Source of the DNA: Bacillus sp. J33
GTDB taxonomy: Bacteria > Bacillota > Bacilli > Bacillales > Cytobacillaceae
Direction: 5' to 3'
Assembly (NCBI RefSeq): GCF_000518885.1
Contig: NZ_JAEL01000063.1
Span: 1 to 32,682 of the forward strand
Length of the DNA stretch: 32,682 nucleotides
Part shown: positions 24,984 to 32,682 of the stretch, piece by piece
How the letters are laid out: every line of letters starts with the position of its first letter
Position numbering within the stretch: the first letter of the stretch is position 1
Position numbers and translations under genes: made by a program
Notes under the pieces: model-generated
Databases searched by the model: none
Seen by the model: the letters and a program-made list of their open reading frames with translations, nothing else
Told to the model about the DNA's origin: nothing

Positions 24984-25074
24984 AGTTTTTTATATTTTTT
25001 TGAAATAAAAAATATAAAGCAGCGGAAGATAAGAAAAACATTAGAAAATACTAAAAAAGGTGGAAGTGATACAC

Positions 25075-26292
25075 TTGAGAAAGCCAAAGATTGTTATCCT
25101 GGGTGCAGGCTACGGCGGATTAATGGTTGCAACCCGTTTGCAGAAGTCTGTAGGAACAAATGAAGCAGAAATCGTATTAGTGAATAAAAATGATTACCAT
25201 TACGAAACAACATGGCTGCATGAGGCATCAGCCGGAACACTTCATCATGATCGAGTACGCTACGATATTAAAGATGTTATCGACCGCAACAAGGTTGAGT
25301 TTGTTCAGGGAACTGCTCTTGAAATTAAAACAGAAGAAAAGAAAGTCATATTAGAGAGCGGCGAACTGGACTATGATTACCTGGTTGTTGCCCTTGGCGC
25401 AGAGCCTGAAACGTTCGGAATCAAAGGACTTAAGGAGCATGCATTCTCAATTGTCAATGTAAATGCAGCACGCCAAATCCGAGAGCATATTGAATATCAA
25501 TTTGCTACTTATAATACAGAGGCTGAGAAGAAAGATGAGCGCCTGGCAATCGTTGTCGGCGGAGCTGGCTTCACAGGAATTGAATTCCTAGGGGAATTGG
25601 CAAACCGCATTCCTGAGCTTTGCAAAGAGTACGATGTAGACTACCATAAAGTAAAATTAATTTGTGTAGAAGCAGCGCCAATGGTGCTTCCAGGTTTTGA
25701 TCCTGAGCTTGTTAATTATGCCGTCTCCCATTTGGAGAAAAAAGGCGTACAATTCATGATTGGCACTGCGATCAAAGAAGCTACACCTGAAGGCATCATC
25801 GTTGGAAAAGGTGAAGATGAAGTCGAAGAAATCAAAGCTGGAACTGTTGTTTGGGCAGCAGGTGTACGCGGAAACTCTATTATTGAGAACTCCGGCATCG
25901 AAGCAATGCGCGGCCGTGTAAAAGTTCAGCCTGATTTGCGTGCTCCTGGGCATGATAACATGTTCATCATTGGAGACTGCTCATTGATCATCAATGAAGA
26001 AATTAACCGCCCATACCCTCCTACTGCCCAGATCGCCATGCAGCAAGGTGAAGTATGCGCCAGAAACCTAACAGCTTTAATCCGCAACAAGACTGAGCTG
26101 GAAACATTCACTCCTGATATTAAAGGAACTGTATGTTCACTTGGCGAAGACGATGCAATTGGTGTTGCGTTTGGAAAGAAAATGGTTGGCTCTAAAGCTT
26201 CATTTATGAAGAAAATGATTGATAACCGTGCTTTATACATGATTGGCGGACCTTCAATGGTACTGAAAAAAGGTAAATTCAACATTCTTTAA
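25075..26292 (+). CDS. yumB: Type-II NADH dehydrogenase-like flavoprotein (YumB)
   Basis: A 405-aa NDH-2-like enzyme, matching B. subtilis YumB. GAGYGG (10-15) binds [19 protein letters not shown] binds NADH, and FIIGDCSLI followed by [15 protein letters not shown] is the quinone-site region typical of NDH-2. It transfers electrons from NADH to menaquinone at the inner face of the membrane without proton pumping. TTG 25075 gives the family N-terminus [15 protein letters not shown] and follows GGTGGAAGTGA; GTG codons at 25060 and 25066 are within that site. A possible Rex operator lies upstream. Confidence 0.9.
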   Translation: MRKPKIVILGAGYGGLMVATRLQKSVGTNEAEIVLVNKNDYHYETTWLHEASAGTLHHDRVRYDIKDVIDRNKVEFVQGTALEIKTEEKKVILESGELDYDYLVVALGAEPETFGIKGLKEHAFSIVNVNAARQIREHIEYQFATYNTEAEKKDERLAIVVGGAGFTGIEFLGELANRIPELCKEYDVDYHKVKLICVEAAPMVLPGFDPELVNYAVSHLEKKGVQFMIGTAIKEATPEGIIVGKGEDEVEEIKAGTVVWAAGVRGNSIIENSGIEAMRGRVKVQPDLRAPGHDNMFIIGDCSLIINEEINRPYPPTAQIAMQQGEVCARNLTALIRNKTELETFTPDIKGTVCSLGEDDAIGVAFGKKMVGSKASFMKKMIDNRALYMIGGPSMVLKKGKFNIL

Positions 26293-26315
26293 TAAAACAG
26301 CTCTTATACATTTTT

Positions 26316-26347
26316 AAGGGATGGACTGCTTAGTCCATCCCTTTTTT
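26316..26347 (+). terminator. Rho-independent terminator after yumB
   Basis: AAGGGATGGACT (26316-26327) pairs with AGTCCATCCCTT (26332-26343), followed by more T. Confidence 0.92.
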
Positions 26348-26411
26348 AATGCTCATCTCATTAATCTCGTAATGATCGTGTTACAATATTTTATAAAAAG
26401 GGGGTTGTCAG

Positions 26412-26903
26412 ATGGGAGTGGAGAATAAAAGAGGCAAGGTCTGGCTGGCGGTTTCGGGGCTAGTGGTTTCTCCTGATGGCAAATGGCTTGTCGTTAAAAA
26501 GAAATACGGCGGTCTGAAAGGGAAATGGTCGCTGCCCGCGGGATTCGTTGAGCCGGGAGAAACAGCGGATGAAGCCGCTGTTCGGGAAGTTGAAGAGGAA
26601 ACAGGTGTTAAATGTGCAGTGAAGGGCATGATTGGCATGCGAACAGGAGTGATTAAAGGGGAAGTCAGCGATAATATGATCCTTTTTACGCTTGAAGCTG
26701 AACCAGGACAGTCTTTGAAAGTCCAGGAGAGCGAGCTTTTTGATGTTCAATATCGCGATCCAGGGGAACTGGCTAGCGACCCGAATGCGTCTGTCCTTCT
26801 CCAATACATATTAAATTCTTCGGAGTCCTCTATAAAACCGTTAATAGACGGTATAAATCCGGGAGATACGTTTGGCTATACTGCTTATAAAATATTTTTA
26901 TAA
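26412..26903 (+). CDS. Nudix hydrolase
   Basis: A 163-aa single-domain Nudix protein. The complete Nudix box runs from Gly44 to Val66 (Gly44, Glu50, Arg58, Glu59, Glu62, Glu63, Gly65), the Mg2+-binding catalytic loop that hydrolyses nucleoside diphosphates linked to another group. The substrate cannot be read from sequence; NGO-type dNTP sanitation or ADP-ribose/NADH cleavage are common. GGGGG before ATG 26412 is a modest ribosome binding site. It stands alone between the yumB terminator and yuiA. Confidence 0.9.
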   Translation: MGVENKRGKVWLAVSGLVVSPDGKWLVVKKKYGGLKGKWSLPAGFVEPGETADEAAVREVEEETGVKCAVKGMIGMRTGVIKGEVSDNMILFTLEAEPGQSLKVQESELFDVQYRDPGELASDPNASVLLQYILNSSESSIKPLIDGINPGDTFGYTAYKIFL

Positions 26904-27059
26904 TTTTCTGAAATTTAGAGATACAGAGAGATTTTAGAAGTAAAACATGCTTGTATGCGTTTCCATCAATGGTTTTTCATGAAATTTGAAGCTTTTCATT
27001 TACTCATATCCTTGGTATATTATCAGAAAATTCAGTTACGAAATAAGGAGATGAATAAA

Positions 27060-27185
27060 ATGACAGCTAAGAATTATGAAAACAAAGAATGCATTTATTG
27101 TTCAGGGAAAGGTTATTTCCAATTGCTATTAGGTGGTTCGGAAACCTGTTCTTGCTGCGGCGGTACCGGAAAAAAGAAGGAATAA
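27060..27185 (+). CDS. yuiA: YuiA, 41-aa DnaJ-like zinc-knuckle protein
   Basis: A very small protein with two CxxCxGxG motifs, CIYCSGKG (Cys11, Cys14) and CSCCGGTG (Cys30, Cys33), as in the zinc centre of DnaJ; the QLLLGGSETC linker is conserved in YuiA. It probably binds one zinc ion; function unknown. ATG 27060 lies 9 bases after AAGGAG; an in-frame ATG at 27051 abuts the site and is less likely. The upstream part of the open frame (from 26955) is not coding. Confidence 0.82.
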   Translation: MTAKNYENKECIYCSGKGYFQLLLGGSETCSCCGGTGKKKE

Positions 27186-27190
27186 GACGA

Positions 27191-27216
27191 AACTTCGCGG
27201 AATGCGAAGTTTTTTC
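27191..27216 (+). terminator. Rho-independent terminator after yuiA
   Basis: AACTTCGC (27191-27198) pairs with GCGAAGTT (27204-27211), followed by T residues to 27215. Confidence 0.88.
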
Positions 27217-27343
27217 TTTGGAAAAAAGAATCCCCTCTTTTAAATAGTGAGGAGACCTGCTGATGTCTAGTGGCTTTTCTTATTGACTCCCTATCCCACA
27301 TTAAGTACACTAAATATTGATGTGCTAAGGGAGGAACAAGTCC

Positions 27344-27667
27344 ATGCAAATGACGATTTTTGTTTTGCCTATTTCCATGCTTTTGTTCTTTGTGCTATTT
27401 TTTGGAATAGGCTTTATTTTGAATATGCTGTTAAGAATGTCCTGGATTATGGCCATTATCTATCCGATTATAGCAATTAGGATTATTGATAAAGTTCGGT
27501 TTATCGAATATTTTCAAAATGCAGGTGAAGCTTTCTCCAGCCTGGGTGTAGAGTTATCCAGCCTTGCTCTGGCGGATATCCTGATTTTGAGCAGCGGGAT
27601 GGCAGGGGCAATTGTTGCCGGAATTACAATCAGGCTGCTCCGTAAAAAAGGCTACCGCATGTTTTAA
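27344..27667 (+). CDS. yuiB: YuiB family membrane protein
   Basis: A 107-aa integral membrane protein with three hydrophobic stretches: about 4-28, 32-46 and 78-98. The middle loop FIEYFQNAGEAFSSLG is amphipathic and the C-terminus is basic (RLLRKKGYRMF), so it is expected inside. I recognise it as YuiB from sequence and neighbourhood; the function is unknown. GGGAGG precedes ATG 27344. It has its own terminator. Confidence 0.8.
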   Translation: MQMTIFVLPISMLLFFVLFFGIGFILNMLLRMSWIMAIIYPIIAIRIIDKVRFIEYFQNAGEAFSSLGVELSSLALADILILSSGMAGAIVAGITIRLLRKKGYRMF

Positions 27668-27679
27668 TTATTTATAACA

Positions 27680-27709
27680 AAAATCTCTGCTGATGGCAGG
27701 GGTTTTTTA
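27680..27709 (+). terminator. Rho-independent terminator after yuiB
   Basis: AAATCTCTGC (27681-27690) pairs with GCAGGGGTTT (27696-27705) using two G-U pairs, with T residues after. Confidence 0.82.
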
Positions 27710-27862
27710 TTTTTTTTTGAATAGTGTGTTAAATTAGAGGAACCCTTGGCACCATTGGTTTCTCCCGCTATAAAAAGGGTATGATGGAAGCCTGCCCGTC
27801 CAAAAGTTATGAATATTTCTCTGAATGATGGGAAATGAATAACTTTGGGAGGAGTGTTCTAG

Positions 27863-28576
27863 ATGAACAGATTTAAAAAATGGACAAAACGTTCCATCAT
27901 GTCAGTTTTGTTTTTGGGAGCTTTGCTAACAACGTTTCATTCGATATCTGGGGTGGAAGCGAGAACAATCATTCATTTTTACCAAAATGAAACTAAACAA
28001 ACTAGCAATGATGAGCTATCAGGTTTTGATCATACATTTAAGTCGGTTGGCGTGGCTTTTAAGTTTTTGCAGCGTGCTGCAAGCCTGGATCCAAAGATTT
28101 TAGCCAGCGAAGCGGCTGCGAGCCAGCCTCTAACGCTGGAGGAATCAATTGACTGGTCGCAATACCAGACTAAGGAAGTGGTTGCGACAGGGTATACGGC
28201 ATTTTATGAATCAACGGGTAAGAATCCTGATCACCCGTCATTTGGCATTACATATTCAGGAGTTAAAGTAAAGCGAGATTTATATTCTACTGTAGCAGCA
28301 GATTTAAATGTTTTTCCGATTGGGACAATCCTGTTTGTTCCTGGCTATGGATATGGCGTTGTTGCCGACAAAGGCGGCGCCATCAAAGGAAACAAACTGG
28401 ATCTTTATTATGAAACGGTTGAAGATGTTTATAATAATTGGGGAAAAAAGACACTGGATGTCTATATCGTTGAGATGGGCGATGGCACCCTTACGGAGGA
28501 AGATTTAAGAATACTGAATGAAAATGAATCTATGCAGGTTTTTAGACAGCAATATATTAAATCTGAGAAGAGATAG
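27863..28576 (+). CDS. yuiC: YuiC, secreted 3D-domain protein (putative peptidoglycan lytic enzyme)
   Basis: A 237-aa exported protein. Residues 1-33 form a signal peptide (basic start [10 protein letters not shown], hydrophobic core, cleavage near VEA). The C-terminal 3D domain (about 105-205) has the three acidic residues that name it: Asp147 ([10 protein letters not shown]), Asp169 (VVADKGG) and Asp180 (NKLDLYY), in a double-psi beta-barrel like MltA. YuiC-type stationary-phase survival proteins cleave glycan strands to anhydro-muropeptides. GGGAGGAG precedes ATG 27863. A 15-bp terminator follows. Confidence 0.9.
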   Translation: MNRFKKWTKRSIMSVLFLGALLTTFHSISGVEARTIIHFYQNETKQTSNDELSGFDHTFKSVGVAFKFLQRAASLDPKILASEAAASQPLTLEESIDWSQYQTKEVVATGYTAFYESTGKNPDHPSFGITYSGVKVKRDLYSTVAADLNVFPIGTILFVPGYGYGVVADKGGAIKGNKLDLYYETVEDVYNNWGKKTLDVYIVEMGDGTLTEEDLRILNENESMQVFRQQYIKSEKR

Positions 28577-28582
28577 CAGCTT

Positions 28583-28625
28583 AAACAGGCAAATCCGGTT
28601 CAGTTCGGATTTGCCTGTTTCTATT
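28583..28625. terminator. Bidirectional terminator between yuiC and the cobalamin-binding-like gene
   Basis: AAACAGGCAAATCCG (28583-28597) and its exact reverse complement (28606-28620) form a 15-bp stem with T residues on the forward side. Confidence 0.88.
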
Positions 28626-28649
28626 TGGTTCTTGTAGCCAGCCTTCTTT

Positions 28650-29435
28650 TTATATTGAAGCAAATTCCTCCGGATGGATCTTTTTAGCCAGCCGGACGGC
28701 CCCTTCAATTAATCGGGGAGAAGGGCGGCAATAGAGTTCTTCTTCAAGTACAAGAATTTTGTTCTCTTTTACTGCATCGAGATTGCTCCAGCCAGGACGC
28801 TTCAAAACAATTTCCGGATTCACCTTTTCACGTCTAACACCAACCCATGCAAGGCAAATATAGTCTGGATTTCTCTGTAGTACATCATTCCAATCAGTTT
28901 GGACACTTGCAAGCTCCACATCTCTGAATAAATTAACAGCGCCAGCGATTTCGCTGATTTCTGTAAGCCAATTTACCTCGCCAGGTGTAAAAACGGGCTT
29001 TGGCCACCATTCCCAATATAAGCTGGGCTTATTTTGTATGTTTGCTGAGATTTTCTTGAGAGCCTCTATTTTTGTCCGAAAGGTTTTAGCCGCAGATATG
29101 CCTGCTTCAGGCTTTCCGATTTTTTCCGAAACAGATATTAAGTCCTGTTCAATATCTTCGAGGCTTTGGGGGTTTAAAACTATGTGGGGAATTTGTCTTT
29201 TCTTCAGGTCCTCCACATTTTTCTCCATCCCGGGTACACTAAGAGAAGCAAGTACCAGGTCAGGATTTAATTCTTCAACTTTATCCATATTGATGGACAA
29301 ATCTGGCCCGAGCCGGGGAAGGCTCTTAATTTGATCAGGCCAGTCGGAGTAATCGTCAACCCCAGCCAGCATATGGGTAAAGCCTAGATATTCAATTAAC
29401 TCCGTATTGCTTGGGCACAAAGAAAGGATTTTCAT
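28650..29435 (-). CDS. Cobalamin/Fe3+-siderophore periplasmic-binding-fold protein lacking an export signal (BtuF-like)
   Basis: A 261-aa protein of the helical-backbone metal-receptor class: it begins directly with MKILSLCPSNTELIEYLG, the first beta strand of a BtuF/FecB fold, and continues LPRLGPDLSINMDKVEELNPDLVLAS, a classic segment. WEWWPKPVFTPG near residue 143 is also family-like. No signal peptide or lipobox is present, so it would be cytoplasmic, and no ABC permease or ATPase gene is adjacent. It may bind cobalamin or another corrin inside the cell. ATG 29435 follows AGGTGTG and lies 15 bp after the yuiD stop, so both share one transcript. Confidence 0.8.
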   Translation of the reverse strand: MKILSLCPSNTELIEYLGFTHMLAGVDDYSDWPDQIKSLPRLGPDLSINMDKVEELNPDLVLASLSVPGMEKNVEDLKKRQIPHIVLNPQSLEDIEQDLISVSEKIGKPEAGISAAKTFRTKIEALKKISANIQNKPSLYWEWWPKPVFTPGEVNWLTEISEIAGAVNLFRDVELASVQTDWNDVLQRNPDYICLAWVGVRREKVNPEIVLKRPGWSNLDAVKENKILVLEEELYCRPSPRLIEGAVRLAKKIHPEEFASI

Positions 29436-29450
29436 TTCAATTCACACCTA

Positions 29451-29927
29451 TCAGGATAATAAATAATGCAGTCCCAAAGTTAACAGGATGCCTGTTAAAC
29501 CGCCAAATAATACTTCAATTGGCTTATGGCCAAGCAGCTCCTTCAATTCCTTCTGCTTTTCCTGCTCCTCTTTCTTTTGCCACATCTTCGCTTCTTCAAC
29601 AAATTTATTGAAATCGGCAACAAGCTGGTTCAAAACAATGGCTTGTTCCCCTGCCTGACGGCGAACTCCGGTAGCGTCAAACATAGTGATGATGGCAAAA
29701 ATGGCAGAGACGGCAAATACAGCAGAGTCCATTCCTGTTTCAAGTGCAACACCGGTGGAAAGAGCTGTTACTGCCGCTGAGTGGGAACTGGGCATTCCAC
29801 CTGTACTTGTCAGCAGGGACCAATCAACTTGCCTTGTTGCGATAAATTGAATCGGCACTTTTACAAACTGGGCAAAAAAGATGGCTGCAAGAGCAGACCA
29901 TAAAGGAAAGTTCGTGAATAATTCCAT
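29451..29927 (-). CDS. yuiD: YuiD, divergent PAP2-family membrane protein
   Basis: A 158-aa membrane protein of the divergent PAP2 group. GGMPSSHSA (about 43-51) is the phosphatase motif-2 segment, with helices around it and at the C-terminus (VLFGGLTGILLTLGLHYLL). A charged, Glu/Lys-rich stretch (EEAKMWQKKEEQEKQKEL) separates the last helix and may be a short coiled coil. The full set of three acid-phosphatase motifs is not evident, so the catalytic activity is unsure. Start ATG 29927, with AAAGGTGGTC upstream. Followed by the cobalamin-binding-like gene. Confidence 0.85.
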   Translation of the reverse strand: MELFTNFPLWSALAAIFFAQFVKVPIQFIATRQVDWSLLTSTGGMPSSHSAAVTALSTGVALETGMDSAVFAVSAIFAIITMFDATGVRRQAGEQAIVLNQLVADFNKFVEEAKMWQKKEEQEKQKELKELLGHKPIEVLFGGLTGILLTLGLHYLLS

Positions 29928-29978
29928 TTGAGACCACCTTTAGCTGCAACATACTTCACTGGAACTGGCAAATGCAGT

Positions 29979-30263
29979 TCAACAGATTAGCTGAAATTTC
30001 TTTAAACTTATATTCATATTCTCTAATAGTTTTGCTCTTCCTGCAAGCGGTTCTCTTAAGAAGGGCTGCTCTGTTTTTGAAAATGAACTGTCACAATCAA
30101 GGATAGCAGAAGGACCCACTCGGAAGGCATTAAGGGCAGCTGCGCTTTCAATCGGGAGCTTTATGGCGGTTCTGATGATCGTGATTATGCATCCTAAAAA
30201 AAACAGAACCATTAGAAGTACTATGTAAGCAAAAGCGAATACAGCAAATAAGATTGTATCCAT
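29979..30263 (-). CDS. Unrecognised 94-aa protein with an N-terminal membrane helix
   Basis: ATG 30263 is preceded by AAGGAG with 6-base spacing, a strong sign that it is translated. Residues 4-33 are a long hydrophobic segment (one or two helices, LFAVFAFAYIVLLMVLFFLG) and the remaining 60 residues are polar (NAFRVGPSAILDCDSSF, then REPLAGRAKLLENMNIS), so it looks like a small membrane-anchored protein. I do not recognise a family. It lies upstream of yuiD on the same strand, 51 bp away, and is divergent from the DUF309 gene. Confidence 0.55.
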   Translation of the reverse strand: MDTILFAVFAFAYIVLLMVLFFLGCIITIIRTAIKLPIESAAALNAFRVGPSAILDCDSSFSKTEQPFLREPLAGRAKLLENMNISLKKFQLIC

Positions 30264-30419
30264 TTCATTCTCCTTACTGTCTATCTTCTTCTTTACTCAC
30301 TTATCCTGGAATATACTAAGAATAAATGTTAGATGCTGAAAATGTGCGAATACTCTTCCCTTTTGCTAAAATGTGCAGTACCAGCAAGTATGGGAACTTG
30401 TAAAATGGAGTGGATTTGT

Positions 30420-30797
30420 ATGGAAGATTATCCGATTGAATATTACGAGTTCTTCATCAGTTTTAATGAAGGCGACTACTATACATGCCACGATCTTCTT
30501 GAGGAAATGTGGATGACGGACAAGGGAAATCTCTTTTTAAAAGGTTTGCTGCAGATGAGTGTAAGCATCTATCACTATGAGTATGGCAATGTAAAGGGGG
30601 CAAGGCTTATGATGCAGGCGGCCCATGATTACTTGCAGTCATATCGCCCGAAGCATTGGGGGATCGACCTGGAGCATGTGTACAGGTTTATTGAAGAAAG
30701 CCTCTCGATATTTCCGAAAGACATTGACCGTGTACCTTTTGAAGGGGTAGGAAATCTTCCAAAGCTTCCTCAGCTTATATTGTATCTAGAGGATTAG
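30420..30797 (+). CDS. DUF309 family protein
   Basis: A 125-aa all-helical protein of DUF309. The hallmark is NEGDYYTCHDLLEEMWMTD followed by LKGLLQMSVSIYHYEYGN and GARLMMQAAHDYLQSY; the conserved His/Glu residues suggest metal or ligand binding, but the function is unknown. ATG 30420 has TGGAGTGG 6 bases upstream and begins MEDYPIEYYEFF; the frame is open upstream (from 30333) but that segment lacks a ribosome binding site. It lies 85 bp before the aminopeptidase gene. Confidence 0.85.
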   Translation: MEDYPIEYYEFFISFNEGDYYTCHDLLEEMWMTDKGNLFLKGLLQMSVSIYHYEYGNVKGARLMMQAAHDYLQSYRPKHWGIDLEHVYRFIEESLSIFPKDIDRVPFEGVGNLPKLPQLILYLED

Positions 30798-30882
30798 CCT
30801 ATAAAAATTAGATAGTCGAAATAATTCTGTATTTTCGATATAATAAGATGAAATACATTAAATGATTTATGGGGGTGCAATG

Positions 30883-32385
30883 ATGTTTTCAGTTAAACAG
30901 GAATTCAATTATTCAGCTGAACACGAATGCCTGATTGTAGGTGTGTTTGATAAACCAAACAAATTCGAAGGAGTTCTTGCCAGGGCTGACGAGCAGTTTG
31001 ACGGGCAGCTGACAGAGCTTGTGAAAAGCGGAGATATTTCTTCAAAGAAAAAAGCAGTTGCCAAAATACATACATTTGGAAAGATCGGTGCAAAACGCCT
31101 AATTGCGGTAGGGCTTGGCAAGGAGAAAGAATATAGTTTCGAGCTTCTGCGCGAAGCGCTGGGCAGAGCTTTTAAAGAAGTGAAATCGTCCAAGCTTCAG
31201 GAGGCGGCGGTTTACCTTGATAGTTTCACAAGCGAAAAAGTAGATGCGCTGGATGCTGCCCATGCAGTCAGCGAAGCGTTTGCTCTTGCTACATATAAAT
31301 TTGAAGATTACAAACAGAAATCGAATGAACCGGAAAAAGAAATTGAAAACATTGTGGTTTATAGCGATGCAGCGGATGAAGAAGATGTTAAAGCATCTTT
31401 AACGGTTGGATATGCATACGGAAAGGGAACGAACTCAGCACGTACACTCGTGAATCTGCCCGGCAATATGCTGACAGCTACAGATATGGCAAATTACGCG
31501 TCAGAGCTTGCATGGAGATATGGAATGGAAGTTGAAATCCTTGATAAAGAGGACATGCTTAAGCTTGGCATGGGTGCCCTTTTGGCAGTAAACCAAGGTT
31601 CGGCAGAGCCTCCTAAAATGATCGTCCTTAAGTATCAGGGCAAGGAAGAATGGAAAGATGTCATTGGCCTGGTCGGAAAAGGAATTACCTTCGATACAGG
31701 CGGCTACTCCATTAAGCCGAAGGATGGCATTGTCGGCATGAAAACCGATATGGGCGGAGCGGCAGCAGTCCTTGGCGCCATGGAAGTCATTGGCGAACTG
31801 AAGCCTGAGCAAAACGTAGTCGCTGTCATTCCTTCAACAGATAATATGATCAGCGGAACAGCTTTAAAGCCGGACGATGTGATTACATCCATGAGCGGCA
31901 AAACAATTGAAGTGCTTAATACAGATGCAGAAGGCCGCCTTGCTCTTGCGGACGCAGTAACTTATGCCAAGCATCATGGAGCGGATTACCTTGTAGATGT
32001 CGCTACTCTGACTGGCGGTGTCATCGTCGCGCTTGGCGAGGAAACAACTGGTGCGCTGACCAATAACGAAGAGTGGTTCGAGCAGGTGCTTGAAGCTTCA
32101 AATGAAGCCGGTGAACCAATCTGGCGCTTGCCGCTTTTTGAAAAAGATAAGGAAAGAATCAGGAACAGCAAAATTGCTGACTTGAACAACTCTCCTGGCC
32201 GTGCCGGACATGCGATCATGGGGGGAGGCTTCGTAGGCGAATTTGCAGAAGGCACCCCTTGGGTGCATCTCGATATAGCAGGAACAGCAACCACAACGAA
32301 AAACCATGACCTTGGCCCGGCAGGCGCTACTGGCGTTATGGTCCGTACACTGGCATTGCTGGTGGAAAGATTCGAATCTAAATAA
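30883..32385 (+). CDS. pepA: Leucyl aminopeptidase, M17 family (YuiE/PepA)
   Basis: A 500-aa cytosolic, hexameric, two-metal aminopeptidase. The metal and catalytic region is visible as Lys266 to Gly274 (KGITFDTGG; Lys266 and Asp271), [15 protein letters not shown], and [14 protein letters not shown] (Asp348, Glu350 and catalytic Arg352). The N-terminal half is the variable macro-like domain. ATG 30883 ([10 protein letters not shown]) follows GGGGGTG by 5 bases and equals the length of B. subtilis YuiE; ATG 30880 is an alternative, while ATG 30862 lies before the ribosome binding site. Removes N-terminal Leu and other residues from peptides. Confidence 0.95.
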   Translation: MFSVKQEFNYSAEHECLIVGVFDKPNKFEGVLARADEQFDGQLTELVKSGDISSKKKAVAKIHTFGKIGAKRLIAVGLGKEKEYSFELLREALGRAFKEVKSSKLQEAAVYLDSFTSEKVDALDAAHAVSEAFALATYKFEDYKQKSNEPEKEIENIVVYSDAADEEDVKASLTVGYAYGKGTNSARTLVNLPGNMLTATDMANYASELAWRYGMEVEILDKEDMLKLGMGALLAVNQGSAEPPKMIVLKYQGKEEWKDVIGLVGKGITFDTGGYSIKPKDGIVGMKTDMGGAAAVLGAMEVIGELKPEQNVVAVIPSTDNMISGTALKPDDVITSMSGKTIEVLNTDAEGRLALADAVTYAKHHGADYLVDVATLTGGVIVALGEETTGALTNNEEWFEQVLEASNEAGEPIWRLPLFEKDKERIRNSKIADLNNSPGRAGHAIMGGGFVGEFAEGTPWVHLDIAGTATTTKNHDLGPAGATGVMVRTLALLVERFESK

Positions 32386-32396
32386 GGCTGATGCAG

Positions 32397-32423
32397 AACT
32401 CCGGAGAAATCCGGGGTTTTTTT
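32397..32423 (+). terminator. Rho-independent terminator after pepA
   Basis: AACTCCGG (32397-32404) pairs with CCGGGGTT (32411-32418; one G-U pair), with a T run to 32423. Confidence 0.88.
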
Positions 32424-32682
32424 ATTGGGGAAAATTCAGCTTAAAAGATTAGTTATATTAAAAATTCATCAGCAATATCTGGTTTACAGGTTCAAAATGA
32501 ATACATCTTCCATATAAGCAGCTCTTTTCACAATATAAGAGATTAAGAGAACAGAAAAAAGAATATTACTGATACTACGTCAAGAAAACGGACAAATTAA
32601 ATTGGGCACTTTCTTACTTTCTTCCTACCGCGCTATCGCTTGGTAACCTGGACAAATGATGATCTAACTTGCGTTACATCAT
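32424..32682. other. AT-rich intergenic end of the window, nothing recognised
   Basis: No open frame with a ribosome binding site, no tRNA-like fold and no clear promoter were found in these 259 bases. Confidence 0.5.

Overview
The window is chromosomal DNA of an endospore-forming Bacillaceae (Bacillus sensu lato, of the Cytobacillus/Mesobacillus type; genus level is inference). The order yutG, yutH, hom-thrC-thrB, yutI, yuzD, yutJ, yuzB, yutM, yumC, yumB, yuiA, yuiB, yuiC, yuiD, yuiE follows the equivalent Bacillus subtilis neighbourhood almost gene for gene. AAGGAGG-type ribosome binding sites, frequent TTG/GTG starts, sigma-A promoters and strong hairpin-plus-U terminators all fit a low-GC Gram-positive.

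Layout. 1-314: the truncated end of an IS3-type insertion sequence. 475-3225: yutG (reverse), the spore protein yutH and a D-2-hydroxyacid dehydrogenase. 3518-6899: sigma-A promoter and the threonine operon hom-thrC-thrB, joined by ATGA overlaps. 6946-9326: redox and Fe-S maintenance genes (NifU-like YutI, YuzD, type-II NADH dehydrogenase YutJ, YuzB). 9363-22670: an accessory catabolic island inserted between yuzB and yutM. 22793-26292: A-type Fe-S carrier YutM, a 21-bp degenerate repeat array, YumC and YumB. 26412-32385: Nudix hydrolase, YuiA, YuiB, YuiC, a cobalamin-binding-like protein, YuiD, an unknown membrane protein, a DUF309 protein and leucyl aminopeptidase.

The island is the striking part. 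It begins with a perfect -24/-12 (sigma-54) promoter and upstream repeats that could bind an activator. It then encodes a DUF3870 protein, an attenuator-like hairpin, CoA-transferase subunits A and B, a thiolase, a YodT-like aminotransferase, a GabT-like aminotransferase, an aldehyde dehydrogenase, an M81 (MlrC-like) metallohydrolase, a short GNAT acetyltransferase, lysine 2,3-aminomutase, a YokU zinc-ribbon protein and an NhaC-family antiporter. Read as a pathway (inference): lysine -> beta-lysine -> N6-acetyl-beta-lysine -> 3-keto-6-acetamidohexanoate -> its CoA ester -> acetyl-CoA + 4-acetamidobutyryl-CoA -> 4-acetamidobutyrate -> GABA -> succinate semialdehyde -> succinate. B. subtilis carries only part of this (yodT-S-R-Q-P-kamA). 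Here the thiolase and the GABA-to-succinate steps are in the same unit. The M20-type deacetylase YodQ is missing, and the M81 protein is the obvious candidate to replace it.

No rRNA, tRNA or CRISPR array was seen. The window ends in about 260 bp of AT-rich DNA with nothing recognisable.
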